A stretch of 64,000 nt of DNA from Thermomonospora echinospora (GTDB lineage: Bacteria; Actinomycetota; Actinomycetes; Streptosporangiales; Streptosporangiaceae), in NCBI RefSeq assembly GCF_900108175.1, contig NZ_FNVO01000023.1:1-64000 (forward strand), read 5' to 3'. This document shows, piece by piece, positions 33,132 through 42,474 of the stretch. How positions within the stretch are numbered: the first letter of the stretch is position 1; the number at the start of each line of letters is the position of its first letter. The position numbers were made by a program, and so were the translations under genes. The notes beneath the pieces were generated by a model. It saw nothing but the letters and a program-made list of their open reading frames with translations, was not told the origin of the DNA and ran no database searches.

Positions 33132-33778
33132 GCGTACACCACGGCCTGGGTGCGGTCACGCAGCGCCAGCTTGGTCAGCACGTGCCCGACATGGGTCTTG
33201 ATGGTCTGCTCGGCCAGCACCAGCTCCGCGGCGATCTCCGCGTTCGACAGCCCGCGCGCGATCAGCCGCAGCACGTCCAGCTCGCGCGGGGTCAGCGTGG
33301 CGGTCGCCGCCGGGCTGGGCCGCTGGTGGCGCCGCCGCCGCGCGAAGTCGCCGATCAGTCGCCGGGTGATGGACGGGGCCAGCAGCGCGTCCCCGGCGGC
33401 CACCACCCGCACCCCGTTGATCAGGTCGGCCGCCGGGGCGTCCTTGAGCAGGAACCCGCTGGCGCCCGCCCCCAGCGCCTCGTAGACGTACTCGTCCAGG
33501 TCGAAGGTGGTCAGCACCAGCACCCGGGGCCCGGCCGGCGCGGCGCCCTCCTCGGGGGCCCCGCCGACGATCCGTGCGGTGGCGGCCAGCCCGTCCATCT
33601 CCGGCATCCGGATGTCCATGACCACCACGTCCGGATCCAGCTCACCGGCCAGCGCGACGGCCTCCAGCCCGTTGCCGGCCTGCCCGACCACCTCGATGTC
33701 GGGGGCCGAGGACAGTAGGGCGACCAGGCCGTCCCGGATCATCACCTGGTCGTCAGCGATCAGCACGCGAATGGTCAC
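33107..33778 (-). CDS. NarL/FixJ-type response regulator
   Basis: A 223-residue two-domain regulator. The receiver domain has acidic pocket DD in IRVLIADDQVMIRDG, the phospho-Asp in PDVVVMDIRMPEMDG and Lys in LLKDAPAADL. The LuxR-type HTH is TLTPRELDVLRLIARGLSNAEIAAELVLAEQTIKTHVGHVLTKLALRDR. The GTG at 33778 is favoured because a -10-like TAAAGT ends about 7 nt earlier, indicating a leaderless transcript. Its partner kinase lies just upstream (33873-35144). Confidence 0.9.
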   Translation of the reverse strand: MTIRVLIADDQVMIRDGLVALLSSAPDIEVVGQAGNGLEAVALAGELDPDVVVMDIRMPEMDGLAATARIVGGAPEEGAAPAGPRVLVLTTFDLDEYVYEALGAGASGFLLKDAPAADLINGVRVVAAGDALLAPSITRRLIGDFARRRRHQRPSPAATATLTPRELDVLRLIARGLSNAEIAAELVLAEQTIKTHVGHVLTKLALRDRTQAVVYAYENGLAG

Positions 33779-33872
33779 GATCAACACTTTAGGACCGCCG
33801 CGCCCCGGGGCGTACCCGGCTCCGGTGGGCTCGGCCCGCTGAGCCCGGCCGTTCGGGCCCGACCGTCCGGGC

Positions 33873-35144
33873 TCAGCCGTCGCCGTAGGGCAGTTCGGCC
33901 ACCACCGTCCAGCCCCGCGGCTCGGCCGGGCCCGCCGACAGCGTGCCGCCGAGCATCGCGACGCGCTCGCGCATGCCGACCAGCCCGTGCCCGCCGCCGG
34001 GCTCGGCCGGGGAGGTACGCGGCCCGTCGTCGGTCACCGATACCGCCAGCGTCCGCCGCCCGTACCGGACCTCCACCCACACCCGGGCGCCCGGCGCGTA
34101 GCGGGAGGCGTTGCTGAGCGACTCCTGGACGATCCGGTACGCCGACAGGTCCACCCCGGCCGACACCGGCCGCGGCACCCCCACGATCGCCGCGTCCACC
34201 GACAGCCCCGCCCGCCGCGCCCCGCTGACCAGCTCCTCCAGCCGCTCCAGGCCGGGCTGCGGGCGCCGTTCGGCTCCCTCATCCTCCGACCGCAGCAGCC
34301 CCACCACCCGCCGGGTCTCGGTCAGCGCGTCCCGGGCGGCGTCGCGGACGAGCGCGAAGGTGTCGCGGGCCGCGTCCGGCAGGTCCGGGATCTTGTACGG
34401 CGCCGCCTCCGCCTGCATGGCGATCACCGACATGTGGTGGGCCACCACGTCGTGCAGCTCGCGGGCGATCCGGGCGCGCTCCTCCAGCCGGGCCTGCCGG
34501 GCCAGGTCCTGACGGCGCAGCGCCTCCTGCTCGGCCAGGCTCAGCTCCGCGGTGTAGCGCCCGCCGACCGCGTCGCCGAACGCCAGCACCAGCACCACGA
34601 TCCCGGCCAGGATCAGCCCGAACCAGTCGGGCATCCCGGCCACCACCACCCCCGGCACGATCAGCCCGCCGACGCTGACCAGCCCGGCCCCCACCGCCAC
34701 CGGCCGGTCGTAGCCCACCGCCGTGAAGAACAGGATCACCACGAACGCCAGCCAGGAGGTCACCGGCCACGGCCAGAAGTAGTCCTCGCGCAGCAGCAGC
34801 GCCCCGGCCAGCAGGCCCAGCGCGCTGATCCGCCAGGCCGCCAGCGGCCAGCGCGGCGCGAACGCCAGCGGCGCGGCCTGCATCAGGGCCAGCACCACGG
34901 CCAGCATGGCCGGGGGACGGGGGTCGAAGATGTTCAGCGGGATCGCGATCGTGCCGCCGGTGAACCCGACGGCCATGGCGGTCACCAGCAGCAGTTCCAG
35001 CCAGCGGACCCAGCGGCGGCCGGGCATCAGGACGCGCGGCGGCTCGTTGGGCGCGCGGACGGCGGCGTCCAGCACCGCCTGGCGGAGCGCGGCGTCGCTG
35101 AAGCCCGCCCTGCGGGGGTGACGGTCAGTGGGGTACTCGGACAT
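33873..35144 (-). CDS. NarL-type sensor histidine kinase
   Basis: A 423-residue HPK7-type kinase. Four to five membrane helices lie in residues 45-185, the coiled dimerisation helix in LAEQEALRRQDLARQARLEERARIA, the H-box in RELHDVVAHHMSVIAMQAE, and the ATP-binding HATPase with VQESLSNASRYAP (N-box), VTDDGP and GGGHGLVGMRERVAMLGG at the C-terminus. It phosphorylates the response regulator encoded 94 bp downstream. The stimulus is unknown. The start is ATG 35144; a much longer open frame upstream of it is antisense to the transporter and thrS and is not coding. Confidence 0.9.
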   Translation of the reverse strand: MSEYPTDRHPRRAGFSDAALRQAVLDAAVRAPNEPPRVLMPGRRWVRWLELLLVTAMAVGFTGGTIAIPLNIFDPRPPAMLAVVLALMQAAPLAFAPRWPLAAWRISALGLLAGALLLREDYFWPWPVTSWLAFVVILFFTAVGYDRPVAVGAGLVSVGGLIVPGVVVAGMPDWFGLILAGIVVLVLAFGDAVGGRYTAELSLAEQEALRRQDLARQARLEERARIARELHDVVAHHMSVIAMQAEAAPYKIPDLPDAARDTFALVRDAARDALTETRRVVGLLRSEDEGAERRPQPGLERLEELVSGARRAGLSVDAAIVGVPRPVSAGVDLSAYRIVQESLSNASRYAPGARVWVEVRYGRRTLAVSVTDDGPRTSPAEPGGGHGLVGMRERVAMLGGTLSAGPAEPRGWTVVAELPYGDG

Positions 35145-35294
35145 TTGCCCAGAGCCTAAGCCCGGGCGGGCCGCGGCGGCCTGACCCCCGAGAGGGATAC
35201 CCTGCCCGCACCTGCAGTAGCAGACACCGGGGCACCGGGTATCGGTTTCACCACGGATCGCATAACACCGTGGAGATCGGGGACGACCGGGGCC

Positions 35295-36767
35295 ATGGCT
35301 ACTGAGGGCAGTGCAGCCCGGCAGGACCGGCCGTCCCACGCCACCGCCGTCGCCACGACGATCGCAGGTGCGGCGGCGATGGGCGGGTTCCTGTTCGGCT
35401 ACGACACTTCTGTGATCAACGGGACCGTGGACGCGCTCAAGAGCGAGTTCGGCCTGGAGTCGGTGGCGGTCGGGTTCGTGGTGGCGTCGGCGCTGCTGGG
35501 CTGTGCGGTCGGCGCCTGGTTCGCCGGGCCGCTGGCCGACCGGTTCGGCCGGGTGCGGGTGATGCTGCTGGCCAGCCTGCTGTTCGTGGTCAGCGCGCTG
35601 GGCTCGGCACTGGCCTTCGGGCCCGCGGACCTGACCTTCTGGCGGGTGGTGGGCGGGCTGGCCGTCGGGGCGGCCTCGGTGATCGCCCCGGCCTACATCG
35701 CCGAGATCGCGCCCGCGCACCTGCGCGGTCGGCTGGGCTCGCTGCAGCAGCTGGCGATCGTGACCGGCATCTTCGCCGCACTGCTGGCCGACTACTTCAT
35801 CGCCCGGGTCTCCGGCGGGGCGGCGGGCGAGTTCCCGCTCGGCGGCGCGGCCTGGCGGTGGATGTTCGCCAGCGCGGCGGTGCCCGCGGTGATCTACGGG
35901 ATGATCGCGCTGGCCATCCCCGAGTCGCCACGCTACCTGGTCAAGAAGCGCCAAGAGGGCCGGGCCCGCCAGGTGCTGGGCCGGCTGACCGACGGCGACG
36001 TGGACGGCAAGATCCGCGACATCGCCCGCACCCTGCGCGAGGACCGCCCGGTGCGGCTGCGCGACCTGCGCGGGCCGCGGCTGGGCCTGCTGCCGATCGT
36101 GTGGGTGGGCATCCTGCTGTCGGTCTTCCAGCAGTTCGTCGGCATCAACGTGATCTTCTACTACTCCTCCTCGCTGTGGCAGGCGGTCGGCTTCACCGAG
36201 AACGACGCCATGCTCACCTCGGTGATCACCTCGATCACCAACATCGTCACCACGCTGGTGGCCATCGCGCTGGTGGACCGGATCGGCCGCCGCCGGCTGC
36301 TGCTGGCCGGCGCCGCGGGGATGACGGTCACGCTGGCGGCGATGGCGATCGCGTTCTCCACCGCGCGGATCGTGGACGGCCAGCCCGAGCTCGGCCCGGT
36401 GGCCGGGCCGGTCGCGCTGGTCGCCGCCAACCTGTACGTGTTCGCCTTCGGCGCCACCTGGGGCCCGGTGGTGTGGGTGATGCTCGGGGAGATGTTCAAC
36501 AACTTCATCCGCGCCGCGGCGCTGGCGGTGGCCGCCTCCGCCCAGTGGATCGCCAACTGGGTGATCACCACGACCTTCCCGGCGATGGCCGACATCGGGC
36601 TGTCGTTCGCCTACGGCTTCTACACCCTGTCGGCCGCGCTCGCCTTCGTGTTCGTCTACAAGAGCGTGCGCGAGACCAAGGGCCGGGAACTGGAGGACAT
36701 GGACGAGGTGGCCGGCGCTCCCGTGGTCACGCGCGCCGGGCGCACCAGGCGTGTCAAGCCGGTGTGA
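35295..36767 (+). CDS. Sugar porter (MFS sugar/H+ symporter)
   Basis: This 490-residue protein has 12 membrane helices. The sugar-porter signatures are present: [15 protein letters not shown] (helix 1), LADRFGR after helix 2, [30 protein letters not shown] after helix 6, [14 protein letters not shown] (helix 7 substrate site), [11 protein letters not shown] and a final [16 protein letters not shown]. It probably imports glucose, xylose or a similar hexose/pentose with protons. It is transcribed away from the two-component system, with 150 bp between their starts. Confidence 0.9.
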   Translation: MATEGSAARQDRPSHATAVATTIAGAAAMGGFLFGYDTSVINGTVDALKSEFGLESVAVGFVVASALLGCAVGAWFAGPLADRFGRVRVMLLASLLFVVSALGSALAFGPADLTFWRVVGGLAVGAASVIAPAYIAEIAPAHLRGRLGSLQQLAIVTGIFAALLADYFIARVSGGAAGEFPLGGAAWRWMFASAAVPAVIYGMIALAIPESPRYLVKKRQEGRARQVLGRLTDGDVDGKIRDIARTLREDRPVRLRDLRGPRLGLLPIVWVGILLSVFQQFVGINVIFYYSSSLWQAVGFTENDAMLTSVITSITNIVTTLVAIALVDRIGRRRLLLAGAAGMTVTLAAMAIAFSTARIVDGQPELGPVAGPVALVAANLYVFAFGATWGPVVWVMLGEMFNNFIRAAALAVAASAQWIANWVITTTFPAMADIGLSFAYGFYTLSAALAFVFVYKSVRETKGRELEDMDEVAGAPVVTRAGRTRRVKPV

Positions 36768-36779
36768 GCCGCGGCTATC

Positions 36780-36854
36780 ATGGGGGACATGGCGCGCGTG
36801 TTCTGGTCGACGACGACGCCGGGCATTTCCCGGCGGCTCTCGCTCGCGCGCTGA
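36780..36854 (+). CDS. thrS leader peptide (attenuator)
   Basis: A 24-codon ORF ending at TGA 36852-36854 that begins [15 protein letters not shown], with three consecutive ACG threonine codons at 36810-36818. An in-frame ATG at 36789 may be the real start. Hairpins (36819-36833 and 36842-36863) and a terminator-like hairpin (36870-36895) follow, and thrS starts downstream. Ribosome stalling at the Thr codons under low charged tRNA-Thr would be expected to favour readthrough into thrS. This is inference from the arrangement, which is strongly suggestive. Confidence 0.75.
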   Translation: MGDMARVFWSTTTPGISRRLSLAR

Positions 36855-36869
36855 CCAGCGAGCACTCAC

Positions 36870-36895
36870 AGACCCCGGGAGCGATCCCGGGGTCT
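36870..36895 (+). terminator. Attenuator hairpin upstream of thrS
   Basis: A perfect 11-bp inverted repeat, AGACCCCGGGA (36870-36880) and TCCCGGGGTCT (36885-36895), has a GCGA tetraloop. It lies 16 nt after the leader-peptide stop codon and 128 nt before thrS. An overlapping alternative pairing can form with upstream CCGGG segments. Confidence 0.8.
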
Positions 36896-37023
36896 TGCCG
36901 TTCCCGGGGCCGCTCCCGCCCGGCGGAAAGGAACCGATCATGAAGCCGGTCCACTCCGGTGACGGCGACGGCTCGATAGCATCGGGCGTCGGCGATCCCC
37001 ACCCATCCGACCGAGGAGTATCC

Positions 37024-38994
37024 GTGTCAACCGTGTCTGAGCTGCGCATCACCCTCGACGGAAGCGAGCGGTTGGTGGCGGCCGGCACCACCGCGGGCCA
37101 GGCGCTGGAGGCCGACGGCAAGACCGTCGTCGCCGCCCGGGTCGGCGGCGAGCTGCGCGACCTGGCCCACCCGCTGCGCGACGGGGACCACGTCGAGCCG
37201 GTCGAGATCGGCTCCGAGGACGGCCGGGCCATCCTGCGTCACTCCACCGCGCACGTCATGGCGCAGGCGGTGCAGGAACTGTTCCCCGAGGCCAAGCTGG
37301 GCATCGGCCCGCCGGTCGAGAACGGCTTCTACTACGACTTCGACGTCGCCGAACCGTTCACCCCCGAGGACCTCAAGCGCATCGAGAAGCGGATGCGCGA
37401 GATCGTCAAGCAGGGACAGCAGTTCTCCCGCCGGGCCGTCTCCGACGACGAGGCCCGCGCCGAGCTGGCCGCCGAGCCCTACAAGCTGGAGCTGATCGGC
37501 CTCAAGGGCGGCGCCTCGGCCGACGACGGCTCCAGCGTCGAGGTGGGCGCCGGGCAGCTGACCATCTACGACAACCTCGACGCCAAGACCGGCGAGCTGT
37601 GCTGGAAGGACCTGTGCCGGGGGCCGCACCTGCCGACCACCCGTAACATCCCGGCCTTCAAGCTGATGCGCTCGGGCGGGGCGTACTGGCGCGGCAGCGA
37701 GAAGAACCCGCAGTTGCAGCGGATCTACGGCACCGCCTGGGAGTCCCGCGAGCGCCAGGACGCCTACCTGAAGATGCTCGAGGAGGCCGAGAAGCGCGAC
37801 CACCGCAAGCTCGGCGTCGAGCTGGACCTGTTCTCCTTCCCCTCGGAGATCGGCGGCGGCCTGGCCATCTGGCACCCCAAGGGCGGCATCGTCCGCAAGG
37901 TGATGGAGGACTACTCCCGCAAGCGGCACGAGGAGGACGGCTACGAGTTCGTCGTCACCCCGCACCTGACCAAGTCGACCCTGTTCGAGATCTCCGGGCA
38001 CCTGGGCTGGTACGCCGACGGCATATACCCGCCGATGGAGATGGAGGGGGCGACCTACTACCCCAAGCCGATGAACTGCCCCATGCACATCACCATCTTC
38101 AAGGCGCGGGGCAGGTCGTACCGGGAGCTGCCGCTGCGGATGTTCGAGCTCGGCACCGTCTACCGGTTCGAGAAGTCCGGGGTGCTGCACGGCCTGACCC
38201 GGGCCCGCGGCTTCACCCAGGACGACGCGCACATCTTCGTCGCCCCCGACCAGCTGGCCGACGAGCTGGCCAGCCTGCTGAAGTTCGTGGTGGGGCTGCT
38301 GCGCGACTTCGGGCTCACCGAGTTCGAGGCCGAGCTGTCCACCCGGCCCGACAAGTACGTCGGCGAGATCGCCGACTGGGAGAAGGCGCAGGACGCGCTG
38401 GAGCACGCGCTGCGCGAGGCCGGCATGCCCTACGTCATCGCCGAGGGCGAGGGCGCCTACTACGCGCCCAAGATCGACGTGCACATCCGGGACGCCATCG
38501 GCCGCCGCTGGCAGCTGTCCACCCTGCAGGTCGACCTGCAGATGCCGCAGCGCTTCGACATGGAGTTCCAGGCCTCCGACGGCACCCGGCAGCGCCCCTA
38601 CATGATCCACCGCGCGCTGTTCGGCTCGGTGGAGCGGTTCTTCGCCATCCTGCTGGAGCACTACGCCGGGGCGCTGCCGCCGTGGCTGGCGCCGGTGCAG
38701 GTGGTCGGCATCCCGATCGGCGACGCGCACGTGCCGCACCTGGAGAAGGTGGTGGCCGCGCTGCGTGCCCGGGGCATCCGGGCCGAGGTGGACGCCTCCG
38801 ACGACCGGATGCAGAAGAAGATCCGCAACGCCCAGAAGGCCAAGATCCCGTACATGCTGCTGGCCGGTGACGACGACGTGTCCAAGGACGCGGTCTCGTT
38901 CCGCTACCGCAGCGGGGAGCAGAAGAACGGGGTGCCGATCGACGAGGCGGTCGAGGAGATCGTCCGCGCCGTCGAGGAGCGCGTCCAGGTCTGA
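37024..38994 (+). CDS. thrS: Threonine-tRNA ligase
   Basis: A 656-residue class II synthetase: TGS domain (1-60), editing/N2 domain (60-230; [28 protein letters not shown]), catalytic core ([27 protein letters not shown] with zinc Cys and [14 protein letters not shown]), and an anticodon-binding domain at the C-terminus ([19 protein letters not shown]). The GTG at 37024 with GAGGAG 6 nt upstream gives the canonical TGS start ([13 protein letters not shown]). An in-frame ATG at 36940 with AAAGGA is an alternative that would add 28 poorly conserved residues. It is controlled by the upstream leader-peptide attenuator. Confidence 0.97.
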   Translation: MSTVSELRITLDGSERLVAAGTTAGQALEADGKTVVAARVGGELRDLAHPLRDGDHVEPVEIGSEDGRAILRHSTAHVMAQAVQELFPEAKLGIGPPVENGFYYDFDVAEPFTPEDLKRIEKRMREIVKQGQQFSRRAVSDDEARAELAAEPYKLELIGLKGGASADDGSSVEVGAGQLTIYDNLDAKTGELCWKDLCRGPHLPTTRNIPAFKLMRSGGAYWRGSEKNPQLQRIYGTAWESRERQDAYLKMLEEAEKRDHRKLGVELDLFSFPSEIGGGLAIWHPKGGIVRKVMEDYSRKRHEEDGYEFVVTPHLTKSTLFEISGHLGWYADGIYPPMEMEGATYYPKPMNCPMHITIFKARGRSYRELPLRMFELGTVYRFEKSGVLHGLTRARGFTQDDAHIFVAPDQLADELASLLKFVVGLLRDFGLTEFEAELSTRPDKYVGEIADWEKAQDALEHALREAGMPYVIAEGEGAYYAPKIDVHIRDAIGRRWQLSTLQVDLQMPQRFDMEFQASDGTRQRPYMIHRALFGSVERFFAILLEHYAGALPPWLAPVQVVGIPIGDAHVPHLEKVVAALRARGIRAEVDASDDRMQKKIRNAQKAKIPYMLLAGDDDVSKDAVSFRYRSGEQKNGVPIDEAVEEIVRAVEERVQV

Positions 38995-39006
38995 CCGGCC
39001 GCGGCG

Positions 39007-39039
39007 CGCCCCGGGACCGGACCCGCCGGTTCCGGGGCG
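39007..39039 (+). terminator. Terminator hairpin after thrS
   Basis: CGCCCCGGGACCGG (39007-39020) pairs with CCGGTTCCGGGGCG (39026-39039), allowing one G-T pair, 12 nt after the thrS stop. Confidence 0.6.
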
Positions 39040-39098
39040 TGGCCGCGCCGCCGGTTGCTACCCTCGACGCTCCGATCACCACGACCAGGGACACCCCG

Positions 39099-39704
39099 AT
39101 GAAGACCAGGAGACGGGCCCCCGGGCGGCGGTCCGGATGGCTGCGGTTCCTCGGCTACGGCGGCTCGACGCTGCTGGTGCTGGCCGCCGTCGCGGTGCTG
39201 GCCCTGCCGCTGCTCGGCGGGGGCAGGGACGCCGGTGCTTCGGCGGGCCCTCAGACGACCGGTGATCCGCGGACGGCCGCCGGCCCGCAGGGCGCCGGTG
39301 GACGGCAGCAGCCGTCCGCCGCCGGTGACCCGCGGCGGCCCTCCGGCCAAGGCGACGTCCCCGACCCCCGGCAGGACCCCCTCGGCCAGGCGGGCGGCGG
39401 CGACCAAGGCCCCGAGATGCCGCTGCCGGGCGGCGGCGCCCGCGACTACTGCCCGCGGGGGCTCGGCGCGGTGCAGTACGGCATGACCGGCCTCACCGTG
39501 ACCGTCCAGCTGCGGGGCGCCGCCTTCGTGCAGGTGGAGGTCCACCTGCAGGGCCTGACCAGCCTCAAGCAGACCACCCAGGTCAAGGGCGGCAGGCCGC
39601 ACACCTTCGTCTTCCGGCAGGCCACCGCCGACCGGGTCGAGCGCATCCAGGTCAGGTCGATGGGCACGACCGTCCCGCAGACCTGCGACCTGCGCCTCAC
39701 CTAG
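39099..39704 (+). CDS. Single-pass membrane/exported protein, function unknown
   Basis: A 201-residue protein: a basic N-terminus, one membrane helix (WLRFLGYGGSTLLVLAAVAVLALPLL), a 75-residue Gly/Pro/Gln-rich low-complexity linker, and a C-terminal beta-rich domain (about 110-201) containing two Cys (RDYCPRG and PQTCDLRLT) that may form a disulfide outside the cell. No family is recognised. The ATG at 39099 follows the thrS terminator; an earlier ATG (39039) would add non-conserved residues. Confidence 0.6.
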   Translation: MKTRRRAPGRRSGWLRFLGYGGSTLLVLAAVAVLALPLLGGGRDAGASAGPQTTGDPRTAAGPQGAGGRQQPSAAGDPRRPSGQGDVPDPRQDPLGQAGGGDQGPEMPLPGGGARDYCPRGLGAVQYGMTGLTVTVQLRGAAFVQVEVHLQGLTSLKQTTQVKGGRPHTFVFRQATADRVERIQVRSMGTTVPQTCDLRLT

Positions 39705-39732
39705 CCCATCGCGCGGCCCGTCACCCGGCCCG

Positions 39733-40368
39733 TCACTCGCCCCGCCCGGCCGTCTCCCCGGGCCGGTGCACGTCCTCCCCCGGCACCCGCACGTCGTCGA
39801 CGACCACGTTGACCGCGGTGACGCGCATGCCGAGCATCAGGCTGACCACCCGGGCCACGTTGGTCTTGACCAGCTTGGCGACATCCATGATCACGCAGCC
39901 GTACTCGACCACGACGGCCAGGTCCAGCGCCACCTCGTTGCCCTGGGCGTGCACACGGACGCCCGGGGCGCGCTCGCTCGGCGCGGCGACGCCGTCCACC
40001 TCCAGCGCGGCCAGCGCGGCGATCTTCTCGATCACCTCGTCCTCGATCGTGATCCGGCCCTTGACCACGGCGGCGGCCTGGGGCGGCACCTGCTCGGCGG
40101 GCGGGGCCGGCAGCGGCGCGGCCGGCTCCCCGGCGGCCCCGGACCCGTGGCGCTGGTGCCGTCCGCCGACCTGGGACGGCAGCAGCGGCGGCGGCATCGC
40201 GCCGGCCGCTCCCGCCTCGGACGGGGAGCCCGACAGCGGGATCCCGGCGGGTGGTGTGGCGTGCCGGCCCGGCGGGGCCGGGAAGAACGGCATGGGGCCG
40301 GCCGCGGGCGGCGGGGCGCTCCCGGGCACCCCGTCCTCCACGGCACGGCTGTCGTCCAGGTCGCTCAT
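39733..40368 (-). CDS. Asp23/Gls24 family envelope-stress protein
   Basis: A 211-residue protein. Residues 1-105 are low complexity (Pro/Ala/Gly). Residues 107-205 are the Asp23/Gls24 (DUF322) domain with GRITIEDEVIEKIAALAALEVDGVAA, LDLAVVVEYGCVIMDVAKLVKTNVARVVSLMLGMRVTAVNVVVDDV. Family members are cell-envelope stress proteins, often tethered near the membrane. The ATG at 40368 is favoured for its GGTGGGGG region upstream; an earlier start adds 18 residues. It points away from the HIT gene and into the end of the exported-protein gene. Confidence 0.87.
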   Translation of the reverse strand: MSDLDDSRAVEDGVPGSAPPPAAGPMPFFPAPPGRHATPPAGIPLSGSPSEAGAAGAMPPPLLPSQVGGRHQRHGSGAAGEPAAPLPAPPAEQVPPQAAAVVKGRITIEDEVIEKIAALAALEVDGVAAPSERAPGVRVHAQGNEVALDLAVVVEYGCVIMDVAKLVKTNVARVVSLMLGMRVTAVNVVVDDVRVPGEDVHRPGETAGRGE

Positions 40369-40572
40369 GTGATGGCCCCCACCGGTCGGGTCGCTGGGTC
40401 CTATCGTGTCGGAAGCGGCCACCGCGACGCCGGAAAAGCGCCGATCATCCGTTCCGGGAAACCCGGATGCGGCGTGGCCCGGCTTCAGGCGGGCGGCCGG
40501 CGCTCTCTATGCTGCTGGACAGGCGAGCAAAAGGAGAGCGCCGTCTTGAGCGTAGAGCCGAGGGAGCCCGAC

Positions 40573-41166
40573 ATGCCGCAGGCGCGCTTCGACGCGCCCG
40601 GGTCCGCCGGTCGGACCATGTGCGAGGTCGAGGAGGAGCGGGGCGGCGCGGGGGCGCCCGACAGCTTCCAGCGACTGTGGACCCCGCACCGGATGGCCTA
40701 CATCAAGGGCGAGGGCAAGCCCACCGGCGCCGGGCCCGAGGACGGCTGCCCCTTCTGCGAGATCCCCAAGATGGACGATGTGGAGGGCCTCATCGTGGCC
40801 CGCGGGGACGTGGTGTTCGTCGTCCTCAACCTCTACCCGTACAACTCCGGGCACCTCATGGTCGTCCCGTACCGGCACATCGCCGACTACACCGAGCTGG
40901 ACCCGGCCGAGACGGCGGAGCTGGCCGAGTTCACCAAACGGTCCCTGACCGCGCTGCGCAAGGCCAGCGGAGCCCAGGGCTTCAACGTCGGGCTCAACCT
41001 CGGCGGGGTGGCCGGGGCCGGCATCGCCGCGCACCTGCACCAGCACATCGTCCCCCGCTGGGGCGGCGACACCAACTTCATGCCGGTGATCGGCCACACC
41101 AAGGTGCTGCCGCAACTGCTGCGCGACACCCGGCAACTGCTGGCCGACGCCTGGCCCAAGGGGTGA
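40573..41166 (+). CDS. HIT-family hydrolase/AP4A phosphorylase-like
   Basis: A 197-residue protein orthologous in appearance to M. tuberculosis Rv2613c: RLWTPHRMAYI, GLIVARGDVVFVVLNLYPYNSGHLMVVPYRHI, GFNVGLNLGGVAGAGIAAHLHQHIVPRWGGDTNFM. The HxHxHxx motif is HLHQHIVP. Rv2613c cleaves diadenosine tetraphosphate by phosphorolysis. The ATG at 40573 has GGGAG 8 nt upstream; a TTG at 40546 with AAAGGAG is possible. In mycobacteria pgsA follows directly; here DCC, HTTM and EF-G-like genes intervene. Confidence 0.9.
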   Translation: MPQARFDAPGSAGRTMCEVEEERGGAGAPDSFQRLWTPHRMAYIKGEGKPTGAGPEDGCPFCEIPKMDDVEGLIVARGDVVFVVLNLYPYNSGHLMVVPYRHIADYTELDPAETAELAEFTKRSLTALRKASGAQGFNVGLNLGGVAGAGIAAHLHQHIVPRWGGDTNFMPVIGHTKVLPQLLRDTRQLLADAWPKG

Positions 41167-41170
41167 CGCG

Positions 41171-41581
41171 GTGACGGCCGGCGGGCGGCCGGTGCTGGTC
41201 TACGACGGCGACTGCGCCTTTTGCACCGGCTGCGTACGGTTTGTCGAACGGCGTGTCCCGACCGGTGCGCGGCTGGTGCCGTTCCAGTTCACCGACCTGG
41301 ACGCGCTCGGCATAGCCCCGGAACGGGCCGCCCGCGAGATCGTCTGGGTGGATTGCGACGGGCGCCGGTACGGAGGGGCGCAGGCGGTGGCCAGGCTGCT
41401 GATGGACGCGGGCGGGCCGTGGTGGCCGCTGGGCGCCCTGATCCGGATCCCGCCGTTGCGCTGGGCGGCGCACGGCGTGTACCGGCTGGTCGCGGCCAAC
41501 CGTCACCGCCTGCCCGGCGGCACCGCCGCCTGCGCGCTGCCGCCCGCCGAGCGCCCCGGCGCGGCACCACCGGCCGCCTGA
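41171..41581 (+). CDS. DCC-family thiol-disulfide oxidoreductase (DUF393)
   Basis: A 136-residue protein with the defining DxxCxxC motif in VYDGDCAFCTGCVRF near the N-terminus, followed by the family regions LDALGIAPERAAREIVWVD and YRLVAANRHRLPGG. It is thioredoxin-like in predicted fold; the activity is largely uncharacterised. The gene starts 4 nt after the HIT stop and is convergent with an HTTM membrane gene, a pairing often seen in actinobacteria. Confidence 0.88.
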   Translation: MTAGGRPVLVYDGDCAFCTGCVRFVERRVPTGARLVPFQFTDLDALGIAPERAAREIVWVDCDGRRYGGAQAVARLLMDAGGPWWPLGALIRIPPLRWAAHGVYRLVAANRHRLPGGTAACALPPAERPGAAPPAA

Positions 41582-41604
41582 CGGCCCGCCCGCCGCCGCA
41601 GGCC

Positions 41605-42474
41605 TCATCCCTCCGCCGCCACCAGCCCGTCGCGGGTCTCCTCGCGCTCGCGGTCGCCCGGAGCCCGCCGCGGCCAGGGCAGCCGTTCCAGGGGCAGGAA
41701 CGCCGCCAGCCAGATCGCGTGCGGCAGGAAGTGGATGGTCATCAGGGCGTACGTCACGACGTGGAAGCCCGCGAAGAACGCCACCCCCAGCAACAGCCAC
41801 CGGCCGCGCGCCACCAGCAGCAGCGGTGAGGCGAACTCGGCGACGAGCGTCACCCACTGCCCGGCCCGCAGCAGGCCGGGATAGTCGGTCAGCAGGCGAC
41901 CGGGCGGCGTGCCCCGGCGGTTCAGCGCCCACTGCAGGGTCGCGCCGTTGGGCCAGCCGGGGCCGCCGATGCGCATCTTCGCCCACGCCGACAGGAAGTA
42001 GGCGGCCACGACCGCGATCTGGACACAGCGCGCCGCCCACCCGGACGCCTCGCAGCCCTCCCGGTCGCCGATGCGCGCCCGCCCCGCCGTGGGCAGCACG
42101 AACAGGGCCACGACCAGGGCCAGGTGATCGTGGTCGACCTTGCCGTACGACATGCTGATCGTGACCCACCACAGGTAACCGAGCGCAGCCACCAGCCCGG
42201 CGGCCCGGGGCAGCCGGCCCGCCGCCGCCAGCGCCGCCGCCGCCAGCGTGACGGCCAGCAGTGCGTACATCGCGCCCGGGGTGGGGGCGGGCAGGTGCAC
42301 CAGCCGGGCCAGCAGCACCGGCTGGTAGAGGGAGGGCGGCAGGTGCGCGTGCGCCAGCGTGCTGTTGGTCAGCAGCAGCATGTCGAACGGCAGGAACCCG
42401 TAGGCCAGGATGCGCAGCCAGGCGATGCGCGCGCGGGGGACCGGCGGGTACCACCAGCGGCCGAGCGCCCTCAC
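41605..42474 (-). CDS. HTTM-domain membrane protein (vitamin K-dependent carboxylase-like)
   Basis: This 289-residue membrane protein has about seven to eight helices. It begins with RARIAWLRILAYGFLPFDMLLL and contains YLWWVTISMSYGKVDHDHLALVVALFVLP and YFLSAWAKMRIGGPGWPNGATLQWALNRRG, which match the HTTM (horizontally transferred transmembrane) family related to gamma-glutamyl carboxylase. Enzymatic activity in bacteria is unproven. The GTG at 42474 overlaps the preceding gene by GTGA. The DCC gene on the other strand may be a functional partner. Confidence 0.85.
   Translation of the reverse strand: MRALGRWWYPPVPRARIAWLRILAYGFLPFDMLLLTNSTLAHAHLPPSLYQPVLLARLVHLPAPTPGAMYALLAVTLAAAALAAAGRLPRAAGLVAALGYLWWVTISMSYGKVDHDHLALVVALFVLPTAGRARIGDREGCEASGWAARCVQIAVVAAYFLSAWAKMRIGGPGWPNGATLQWALNRRGTPPGRLLTDYPGLLRAGQWVTLVAEFASPLLLVARGRWLLLGVAFFAGFHVVTYALMTIHFLPHAIWLAAFLPLERLPWPRRAPGDREREETRDGLVAAEG

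Noticed and set aside
33873-37232. A 1119-codon minus-strand open frame
   Set aside because: Only the last 423 codons (sensor kinase from 35144) are coding. The rest is antisense to the transporter and thrS, where high GC removes stop codons.
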